A stretch of 34,895 nucleotides of DNA, taken from Bacteroidales bacterium (GTDB taxonomy: Bacteria; Bacteroidota; Bacteroidia; Bacteroidales; JAFGUD01). The translations under genes were made by a program, and so were the position numbers. The notes below the pieces were generated by a model. That model was given only the letters and a program-made list of their open reading frames with translations. It did no database searches and was not told where the DNA came from. This document shows positions 1-6,618 of the stretch, piece after piece (position 1 is the first letter of the stretch; each line of letters starts with the position of its first letter). The DNA lies in contig JAFGUD010000335.1 in assembly GCA_016938685.1 (NCBI GenBank), positions 1-34,895 of the forward strand. The letters are read 5' to 3'.

Positions 1-21
1 AAGACGGGTTAATAAATGTGT

Positions 22-82
22 CTTTGCGAGCTTCATTTATTCCATTTCGCTACGCTCCATTACATAAATGAAGCTCGCAAAG
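22..82. repeat. perfect 19-bp inverted repeat with 23-base loop
   Basis: Positions 22-40 (CTTTGCGAGCTTCATTTAT) are the exact reverse complement of 64-82. The loop 41-63 contains CGCTACGCTCC. No T-run follows the right arm, so it does not look like an intrinsic terminator. It resembles the small non-coding palindromic repeats or miniature elements scattered in Bacteroidota genomes; copy number elsewhere cannot be judged from here. Confidence 0.75.
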
Positions 83-84
83 GC

Positions 85-132
85 TGGTATACTTTTGATG
101 AATAATAGTGGTATACTTTTTATGAATAGTAA
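85..132. repeat. 24-bp imperfect tandem duplication with GTATAC core
   Basis: Two adjacent 24-base units, 85-108 and 109-132, both begin TGGTATACTTTT and differ at only a few positions. Each carries the palindrome GTATAC. They lie directly beside the inverted repeat at 22-82. Function unknown; could be a repeated binding site or part of the same repeat element. Confidence 0.6.
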
Positions 133-590
133 CAAAATAATTAAATTTTTTCGTTACAGTTCCTATGTAATTGGCTTCCAAATAGCCACCAATTAAATGT
201 TTTCTTATCAAGACATACAAAAGAAGTATTATTATTATGGCTTATGGTATCAGTCATAAGTATTCGTAGTATTCTGATTCGATAATTTTTCTAAAAACTC
301 CATTGTATTAGTTTTAGGTTTTTCATAAATTTAAAGTTTATAAATCATAAAAACAACAACTATTTTATCAAAACCTTTAAATTGGCACATACTATACTGC
401 GGATAATAACTTTTACTGAAACATTAATAAAAGATCTACTTTCATAATTGCCATTTGTAAATTTATAAAAACCAATTTATTATGTCCATATTATCAATTT
501 TATGAATAAAACAAATATGATAATTGAATATCACATAAAAAAAAAACAGACTAAAGGCGAAATCTAAGCGATAGTGATTTTTCAAGCATA

Positions 591-625
591 GACTCCTCAT
601 TCTTCGAAGTAGTACAAAGTTGGTT
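591..625 (-). repeat. dispersed repeat, copy A (inverted relative to copy B at 20135-20169)
   Basis: The reverse complement of this 35-base segment matches 20135-20169 at 32 of 35 positions by eye, with mismatches only at three scattered sites. Both copies sit in non-coding DNA downstream of a minus-strand gene or between genes. This indicates a repeat family rather than chance. Confidence 0.75.
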
Positions 626-676
626 ATTCCAAAATCAATATCGTCACTGCGAAAGCAAAAAAGAAACTCCACTATA

Positions 677-3568
677 CTACCTGCTAACACCTTTAAAATC
701 AAGACTTATTTGCGTTCTCATCACAGAAATTCTACGAAGAATATTTTTAAGCTGCATAATCTCTATACTCGACAATTGATCGGGTTTTATATCATTGTCT
801 GGTTCAAGGTTTAACGAAATTTGATTTGCTTGATTTTTTAACCTTATTTGCATTAAATAAATGTAATCGTCTTTTAATTCATTGTAGGTTTTTTCAGGAA
901 TAAATTTGTTATTTTTCACTGTTTCAAGCCTATCGAGGGTATTAGAGACAGTTTCGGCGGTTTTTAATGCATAAAGTCTGGCAAAACTCGAAAAAAACAT
1001 CATAACTTCCTTGATATTAAACGTTTCGCTCTTACTTTGACCTTCGCCAACAATAATATTTCCAAAAATATTCAAAGGAGATTTGTATGAAAGTACATTG
1101 TCTGACATAAAAATATAAAATGGCGGATTATTTTCCAGCGTTTGATAAACAAAAGTCTGCAAATCAGTAACTATTTGTTCGTTACCGTAAATACAACGCA
1201 AATCGAAGAATATGCTTAATTCAAGCAATGCCTGAGGTTCAGATTCTGTAATCCATTTTTTGAAATAATTCTTCCATTTTTCGAGAGAATTTGTCCATTT
1301 CGGATTCATGGCCATAACTTCTCCTTTGCAGTATTTATAGCCAATTTCGTTCAAGTTATCATTAACAAATTCAGCTAATTTCAGAAAATAAGATTTAATA
1401 TGTTCTTCATCAGAATTTGGCAGTAAATTGTAAACAATTGCATTATCCTGATCAGTTTTCAGAGTCTGTTCCTGTCTGCCTTCGCTACCAAGCGCAAGAA
1501 AAGCAAACTCAGTAGGAGGAATACCAAATTTCTCAATCCCAAATTCGAGAATTTTACGAGTAATAGCATCTGAAACCTTAGACATAATGCCGGTAATATT
1601 TTTAGCATCTATTCCACTATCAATCAATGCTTTAATTAGAACCGGCAAACGTTTGTGAACAGAAATCAAATCGACTGTATTTTTAGCATTCTGAATATTT
1701 TTGAGCAAAAACGAGTAAGATTTAAACTGCAATTGACTGATAATTTCCTGAGAAATCATTCCAACAATTTGTTGATTATTATTTTTAACTGCCAAATGTC
1801 TTATATTTTTTTCATCCATCTGCAAAATAGCTTCAAACACAAAAGTATCTTCCGAAATAGAATATACAGGCGCACTCATAATTTCCGAAATTAACGATTC
1901 TGTAGTCAATCCTGCAGAAATAACACGCTTATTAAAATCTCTTTCAGTAACAATTCCAAGTATTTTATCATTTTCGGCTGTAACAAAAACAGCACTCGCA
2001 TTTTGTTTTAACATTATGCCCGAAACTGTTTTTACTGAATCGCTGAAATTACATTTTGGAGCAGGCTCACAAATCAACTTAACCGATTGATTTACAAAGA
2101 ATTGAGCGGTTTGTAATTCCGCAATTAAATTTTCCTGCTGAGTTTCTCTCGATTTAAAAGAACTAATATCTTCAATTATTCCATCGCAAAAAGCAAATTC
2201 TCCTTCTGTGTTTTTGGTTAAAACAGCAGAAACAGAAATCACCGAAAAACTTCCGTCTTCTTTGTGTATTCTTATTGTTTTGTTTTTCAGGGATTTTTGT
2301 TCATTAAGCTCTGTAATAAAATCGCGTTTTTCTTCCGAGTCCAAAAACAAATCGAATATATTTTTATCATAAAGTTCAGAAACCTCTTTATAACCCAAAA
2401 TCCTTGCTGCCTCAAAATTAGCATCAATAAATTGACTTCTTTTGCCGAAAGTAGCTCTAAAAATACCAATATTGAAATTATTGGTGATGCTTTTCAATCT
2501 CTCATTTTTTTCTTTTAATTCTTCCTTAATTAAACTTTCTTTTCTTAAATCGTTAATTATCAGAGTTATTCCATGCTTATTTTGTATGTTAAAATTTGAA
2601 ACATGGACAAGAACATCAATTACCTGACTATAATTAGTTAATATTTTGGTTTCCAGCGACTTTTGCTCTAATTTTAATAAAGAATCAAATTTTAAATCAG
2701 GGAAAATTTCTTCAAAACCACAATTTTTAATTTCATCACTTGAATAAGAAAGCAAATCCAGAATAATTTGATTGGAATAAATAATTTTACCGTCTAAAAT
2801 CATCAAACTGCCTTCGATAGAAGCCTCAACAAGAGTTTTATATTTTTCGCGGGATTCAACAAGCGATTTTTCAGCAGCAGCTCGTTGTTTTTCAATTTTT
2901 AAGCTTTGCCAAATAATAACACTAAAAAGCAACACAAAAACAATAAAAATTAAGATTGAAATTTTAATTACATTACTCTTCAAAACAGCAATTTCCTGTT
3001 TTACATCTTCTACGTATATTCCTGTTCCGACAATCCAACCCCAAGGTTCGTAGAATTTTACGTAAGAAAGTTTAGGAACAATTTTAGTTGAATCATCTTT
3101 CCATTGCCACATATAATCAACATAGCCCGAACCGAAAGATTTGGCAACTTCTACAAATTCAACAAACATTTTTTCGCCGGTATAATCCTCAAAATCAGAC
3201 AAATCACTACCAATTAAATCGGTTCTGTAAGGATGCATAATCATATTCGGATGTAAATCAGTAATCCAAAAATAATCCATGTTTTCATCACCATATCGAA
3301 TAACCTGAATTTCAGAAACAGCTCTTTGCTGAGCCTCACTTTCAGTTAAAAGCCCGTTTTTTACATCATTTTCATACTTATTTAGAATGCTCCAATTTGT
3401 GTTTGTTAGCTCTTTTATCATTTCCTTTTTCCCTTCAATCTTCTGATTTTCAAGCAATGGAATAAAAATAAAAAACATTGCAAAAACAAATACTGCGACA
3501 GTTAATATTGAAGGTAAAATTATCTTGAAAAAAATATTTCTGATATTATTTTGCGAATATATTTTCAT
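677..3568 (-). CDS. membrane sensor: sCache-PAS-PAS-CBS pair-DUF294 nucleotidyltransferase
   Basis: A 963-residue predicted signalling protein. In order I see a transmembrane helix (about 12-35), an extracytoplasmic sCache_2-like domain (about 60-190, with YFWITD, MIMHPY and WGWIVGTG motifs), a second helix (about 198-218), two PAS domains (about 235-345 and 360-475), a CBS pair (about 500-620), then a DUF294-type nucleotidyltransferase. Its signature is GSEGRQEQ followed by TDQDNA (about 692-709), so both Asp residues of the DxD-like metal site are present. The C-terminal part fits the partner domain DUF294_C. Families with CBS plus DUF294 are known but their substrate is not settled. The ATG at 3568 is 8 bases after the phosphoesterase stop, so the two are probably co-transcribed. 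Domain order is confident; the ligand and the nucleotidyl transfer target are unknown. Confidence 0.85.
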   Translation of the reverse strand: MKIYSQNNIRNIFFKIILPSILTVAVFVFAMFFIFIPLLENQKIEGKKEMIKELTNTNWSILNKYENDVKNGLLTESEAQQRAVSEIQVIRYGDENMDYFWITDLHPNMIMHPYRTDLIGSDLSDFEDYTGEKMFVEFVEVAKSFGSGYVDYMWQWKDDSTKIVPKLSYVKFYEPWGWIVGTGIYVEDVKQEIAVLKSNVIKISILIFIVFVLLFSVIIWQSLKIEKQRAAAEKSLVESREKYKTLVEASIEGSLMILDGKIIYSNQIILDLLSYSSDEIKNCGFEEIFPDLKFDSLLKLEQKSLETKILTNYSQVIDVLVHVSNFNIQNKHGITLIINDLRKESLIKEELKEKNERLKSITNNFNIGIFRATFGKRSQFIDANFEAARILGYKEVSELYDKNIFDLFLDSEEKRDFITELNEQKSLKNKTIRIHKEDGSFSVISVSAVLTKNTEGEFAFCDGIIEDISSFKSRETQQENLIAELQTAQFFVNQSVKLICEPAPKCNFSDSVKTVSGIMLKQNASAVFVTAENDKILGIVTERDFNKRVISAGLTTESLISEIMSAPVYSISEDTFVFEAILQMDEKNIRHLAVKNNNQQIVGMISQEIISQLQFKSYSFLLKNIQNAKNTVDLISVHKRLPVLIKALIDSGIDAKNITGIMSKVSDAITRKILEFGIEKFGIPPTEFAFLALGSEGRQEQTLKTDQDNAIVYNLLPNSDEEHIKSYFLKLAEFVNDNLNEIGYKYCKGEVMAMNPKWTNSLEKWKNYFKKWITESEPQALLELSIFFDLRCIYGNEQIVTDLQTFVYQTLENNPPFYIFMSDNVLSYKSPLNIFGNIIVGEGQSKSETFNIKEVMMFFSSFARLYALKTAETVSNTLDRLETVKNNKFIPEKTYNELKDDYIYLMQIRLKNQANQISLNLEPDNDIKPDQLSSIEIMQLKNILRRISVMRTQISLDFKGVSR

Positions 3569-3576
3569 AACTTTAA

Positions 3577-4386
3577 TTATTTTTGAAGAATATTCTTGTC
3601 GGTTTTAAAACAGTCAGGATAACGATATCTTTTACTTTTCAAAGGAATTGTTCTTAATTCCTTTTTATTAGAATCATAAATAGAAAATCCATTTGCAGAA
3701 GTACCATTTGCTATTCCGGGACCAATTATAGATTTGATTTTATCATTTTTAAGCTTAAAACGACCGAAAGAATTAAATTTAACACTTTGATTATCAAAAA
3801 CAACAGCTCCTTCTTCATGAGTATGACCGGAAATACTTATATTACATTTTTGCCTTTCCATAAACTCAAAATGTTGCTTAAAATCAGCACTTTCGCGATA
3901 AAACTCAATCTTGGAACCGCTAACATTAGGATAAATATAGTGACTAAATAATATTTTATCATTTCCGGTATCTAAAATTTCAAATTCATTTAAACCACTA
4001 AGAAAATCAGCATCGGAACTTGTTAACAGCGGATTCAATGAATTTTTATCATAATTCCAAATAACATTTTCAAAAAGCATAATTTGATTGTGGTAATCTA
4101 AATCGTAAAAATCCGATGGATAAAGAACATCAGCATTAAATTCAGGTAGTTTTTTTATAGAATGTAAATCATGATTTCCTGCAACAACAACATCAAAATT
4201 TGACCTAATTAGCTCAATACATTTACTTGCGCTCCTTGTAGTAAAATATCCATAAAAAGGAGCAGAAAACCCAACAATATCGCCCAAGCAAACAAGCTTA
4301 TCGCATTTCTGTTTTTCAAAAAAAATCAATGCTTCTTTAAGCCTGATAATGTCTTCATGAATATCACTTACAATCCCAATTTTCAT
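3577..4386 (-). CDS. calcineurin-like metallophosphoesterase
   Basis: A cytosolic phosphoesterase of about 269 residues. All the metal-binding motifs of the superfamily are visible in order: SDIHED (DxH) at the N-terminus, LGDIVG (GDxxG), GNHDLH (GNHD) and GHTHEE (GHTH). The family hydrolyses phosphomono- or diesters with a dinuclear metal centre; the substrate cannot be told. I chose the ATG at 4386, giving MKIGIVSDIH, over a TTG six codons upstream because the beta strand leading to the DxH motif normally begins within the first few residues. It is directly followed by the sCache/CBS/DUF294 gene (8-base gap), which suggests a joint role, for instance in turnover of a nucleotide-type modification or signal. 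That link is inference. Confidence 0.85.
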   Translation of the reverse strand: MKIGIVSDIHEDIIRLKEALIFFEKQKCDKLVCLGDIVGFSAPFYGYFTTRSASKCIELIRSNFDVVVAGNHDLHSIKKLPEFNADVLYPSDFYDLDYHNQIMLFENVIWNYDKNSLNPLLTSSDADFLSGLNEFEILDTGNDKILFSHYIYPNVSGSKIEFYRESADFKQHFEFMERQKCNISISGHTHEEGAVVFDNQSVKFNSFGRFKLKNDKIKSIIGPGIANGTSANGFSIYDSNKKELRTIPLKSKRYRYPDCFKTDKNILQK

Positions 4387-4516
4387 AACGTTTAAATTAA
4401 TCAAATGCTGTAAATTTAAAAAAAATAAACAGTATTTTAATTTTTTTAAAAAAAAGTTGAAAGGATATCTTTATTTTGATTTTTTTTCATATCTTTACAA
4501 CAAGAATAAAATTGAA

Positions 4517-4921
4517 ATGGAATTATTATACGAAAGTAAATACTATAAAATTGAAATTGATAATACCACAAAACTACTGAAAGTAACCTGGTCAGAAGAA
4601 TCTAAAAATATGTCAGTAGAGCAAATGAAAGAACAAATTTCTAAAGCTGCATTTTTTATAGAAGAACTCTCCCCAATAGCTTTTCTTGCCAACGCAAAAA
4701 AAAGAAATTTTATTTATCCCCCTGAAACCCAACAATGGATTGCCGAAACTTATGGAAAAGCTTGTATAAAAGTCGGCATAAAAAAATTTGCTATCGTAGC
4801 CCCTGATGATTTAATAGCAGAATTTTCAACACATCAAACCGCCGAATTTGCAAGTGATATGCCATTAGAAGTAAAGCATTTTAAATCCGAAGAAACAGCT
4901 ATAAATTGGTTGAACACTTAA
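4517..4921 (+). CDS. small protein of unknown function, paralogue of the gene at 5531
   Basis: A soluble protein of 134 residues with no signal peptide or membrane segment. It aligns along its whole length with the product of 5531-5947: both have an early Trp, a shared LAN, then AET, KFAI and THQTAE, and end EVKHFK-x-EETAI-x-WL. The final F-x-x-E-x-A-x-x-WL pattern and the alternating strand/helix layout recall the SpoIIAA/STAS-like fold, but I do not recognise the family with certainty. I chose ATG 4517 over a TTG at 4457, since the shared similarity begins at this Met. It is divergent from the phosphoesterase gene at its left. Confidence 0.7.
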   Translation: MELLYESKYYKIEIDNTTKLLKVTWSEESKNMSVEQMKEQISKAAFFIEELSPIAFLANAKKRNFIYPPETQQWIAETYGKACIKVGIKKFAIVAPDDLIAEFSTHQTAEFASDMPLEVKHFKSEETAINWLNT

Positions 4922-4928
4922 GTTAAGA

Positions 4929-5031
4929 GAGCATTGTTAATTGTGCATTGTGCATTGTTAATTGTGCTTTGTTATTTGTGCTTTGTTATTTGTGCTTTGC
5001 TTTGTTCATTGTTAATTGTTAATTGTCGTTA
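4929..5031. repeat. short tandem repeats, TTGTTAATTGTGC / 14-base unit
   Basis: Variants of GTGCATTGTTAATT are followed by a 14-base unit GTGCTTTGTTATTT at 4964-4977 and 4978-4991, with a third partial copy from 4992. The array then decays into TTGTTAATTGTTAATTGTC. It is a microsatellite-like spacer directly after a stop codon, without unique spacers, so it is not a CRISPR array. Confidence 0.75.
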
Positions 5032-5044
5032 AGTTAGACATCCA

Positions 5045-5142
5045 AAAAAGTCCCGGCGGGACGACCTGTTTGTAAGTTCCGTCGTAAGTTGGAACTAAAA
5101 AGACAACAGACAAAAAAGTGCTATTAGGTACGTCCAGTTTTT
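5045..5142 (+). repeat. pair of related palindrome-containing units
   Basis: A unit starting AAAAAAGTCCCGGCGGGACG (about 5045-5072) and one starting AAAAAAGTGCTATTAGGTAC (about 5112-5140) align with one indel and share the ends AAAAAAGT and CC-x-GTTT. The first contains the perfect palindrome GTCCCGGCGGGAC. They look like two diverged members of one small intergenic repeat family. Confidence 0.5.
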
Positions 5143-5481
5143 TACTTAACTTAACAAAATTAAATCAAGTTAAGCCAAAATTCACGTGTTTCAAATATAT
5201 TATGACTTCGTCAATGCGAGCAATAGCATGGCAATATCTAACTAATAAAAAACCTCCTCTACATTGAGATTATTTTCAATTCCTTGTTTTCTATAAGGTT
5301 AATTGCTAATGAGTTAGCTTTATTTATTGTTTTGTTTTTGCATTTACCTGAAATATATTTATATGCTAATTAATTTTATCACAATATTTATAAATTAAAA
5401 ATTTAGAAAATCTTTTTTTGCTTTTAATATTTCACGATTGAAACAAATTCATATTACTTTAAAAATTATTGTCCTTAATTT

Positions 5482-5512
5482 TTTGAAAAATATTTATTTT
5501 TAACTACATTTG
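5482..5512 (+). promoter_or_regulatory. Bacteroidota promoter for the gene at 5531
   Basis: TTTG at 5482-5485, a 19-base spacer, then TACATTTG at 5505-5512 match the -33/-7 consensus (TTTG and TAnnTTTG) used by the Bacteroidota primary sigma factor. Transcription would start only some 12 bases before the ATG at 5531, implying a very short leader. Confidence 0.7.
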
Positions 5513-5530
5513 CATTAAACAGTCTTGTAT

Positions 5531-5947
5531 ATGCAGATTATTCATAAGGATAAATACATGGTTATAGAATTTGATGAAGATCGAAAAATCACATTTTCAA
5601 AGTGGACAAAAGAGACTAAATCAATGACCAACAAAGAGATGCGTGAAGCAATTGTTATAGCATCGTCATTGATGAAAAAATATAAGCCAAAATATTATCT
5701 TGCAAATGAAAGAGACAGATTATTTCCTTATTCCAAAGAAATTCAAAGTTTTGTTGCCGAAACACTAATAAATGCAGGTCTTGAAGTTGGCCTTTTGAAA
5801 TTTGCAATTATTTCGCCAACAGATATTTTAGTAGAATTCACAACTCACCAAACTGCTGAAATAGCTAAAAATGTTCCGATTGAGGTAAAACATTTTAAAT
5901 TAGAAGAAACAGCTATTAGTTGGCTAAACGAAGTAACAGAAGATTAG
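5531..5947 (+). CDS. small protein of unknown function, paralogue of the gene at 4517
   Basis: A soluble 138-residue protein. It is a tandem paralogue of 4517-4921, sharing the LAN, AET, KFAI, THQTAE and EVKHFK-x-EETAI-x-WL motifs at the same positions; identity is moderate by eye (roughly two fifths). The ATG at 5531 is preferred over a TTG two codons earlier because it begins the shared similarity and stands right after a good promoter. The two copies have their own transcription starts and are separated by repeats, so this is an old duplication rather than an operon pair. A STAS/SpoIIAA-like fold is possible but unproven; no enzymatic motif is seen. Confidence 0.7.
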   Translation: MQIIHKDKYMVIEFDEDRKITFSKWTKETKSMTNKEMREAIVIASSLMKKYKPKYYLANERDRLFPYSKEIQSFVAETLINAGLEVGLLKFAIISPTDILVEFTTHQTAEIAKNVPIEVKHFKLEETAISWLNEVTED

Positions 5948-6004
5948 TATTCGTTTCCAGTTTTTTCTTTATTTTTGCAAAAAATAATCTTTTCAATAAA
6001 AGAA

Positions 6005-6535
6005 ATGAAAATTAAAATTTTCCCGATATTATTTATTTTTATATTTATAGCACCTTTTTACGGGACGTTTTTATATTTTCATTTTGAAAAGAAAGAACTA
6101 AAAAAAGAAATAAAAAAAGAACTAATTACCGGAATAAATAAAAAAGAACTTGTTAAATTTTCTGTTTCGTCAGAAGAAATTCAAACAAAATTTGATTGGA
6201 AAACCAAAAACGAATTTTCTTACCAAAATCAATTGTACGACATCGTTTCTACTGACACAAAAAAAGATTCTGTTATATTTTGGTGCTGGAAAGACAACAA
6301 AGAAACAAATCTATACGCTCAATTAAACAATATTTTAAGCAAAATAATTGGAGAAAATGCTCAGGACAAAGATAATCAGCAAAAAATAATAAATTTTTAT
6401 AATTCTTTTTATTTCACTTCTTGTTTTATTTGGAAGGCAGAAATCCACCAAAAAGAATATAAAAACGTTGAATATTCTAAAAATTTCTCCTCTTTAAAAA
6501 TAGCTCCACTTTATCCTCCTCCAAAATTTAGTTAA
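6005..6535 (+). CDS. hypothetical membrane-anchored protein upstream of the TonB receptor
   Basis: A protein of 176 residues with one N-terminal hydrophobic helix (about 5-23, rich in Ile and Phe) and a very Lys-rich extracytoplasmic or cytoplasmic remainder. No family is recognised. I chose ATG 6005: a TATTTTTG element at 5970-5977 (fits TAnnTTTG) overlaps the earlier TTG, so the latter is probably promoter rather than start. The gene lies 83 bases before the haem-type TonB receptor on the same strand, and small membrane proteins of this sort are often paired with such receptors. A role in metal or haem uptake is therefore possible but only by neighbourhood. Confidence 0.6.
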   Translation: MKIKIFPILFIFIFIAPFYGTFLYFHFEKKELKKEIKKELITGINKKELVKFSVSSEEIQTKFDWKTKNEFSYQNQLYDIVSTDTKKDSVIFWCWKDNKETNLYAQLNNILSKIIGENAQDKDNQQKIINFYNSFYFTSCFIWKAEIHQKEYKNVEYSKNFSSLKIAPLYPPPKFS

Positions 6536-6618
6536 TTCATACCCAAACATTTTTAGCCAATTTCGAAAAAGGCTATAAATCGATAAAAAACAGAAATAAT
6601 TAACTAAATTTTTTAAAA

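Larger units (their letters stand above)
1..676. other. non-coding, repeat-rich left flank
   Basis: No convincing gene is present. The small open frames here are short, overlap repeats and have biased composition. The stretch holds a perfect 19-bp inverted repeat (22-82), a 24-bp tandem duplication (85-132), and a repeat copy at 591-625 that returns inverted near 20.15 kb. The rest is AT-rich sequence in which I see nothing else. Confidence 0.6.
4922..5530. other. 600-bp repeat-filled intergenic region
   Basis: No gene is seen. The left third is a low-complexity tandem array (4929-5031). Next comes a segment with two related units around 5045-5142. Near 5202 is a short phrase, CGTCAATGCGAGCAATAGCA, that reads like a decayed dispersed repeat. 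The right part is AT-rich and ends in the promoter of the gene at 5531. Confidence 0.6.

Noticed and set aside
22..82. Inverted repeat as an intrinsic terminator
   Set aside because: Long 23-base loop and no T-run on either side; better described as a repeat element.
463..814. Two short open frames (minus 463-702, plus 620-814) in the left flank
   Set aside because: They overlap each other, the repeat at 591-625 and the end of the DUF294 gene, and have no recognisable features.
4457..4516. Longer N-terminus of the small protein from a TTG at 4457
   Set aside because: The extra 20 residues are Tyr/Phe-rich, absent from the paralogue, and the region looks like promoter DNA.
4929..5031. Possible CRISPR array
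   Set aside because: Units are 14 bases and directly adjoining, without unique spacers of constant length, and no cas genes are nearby.
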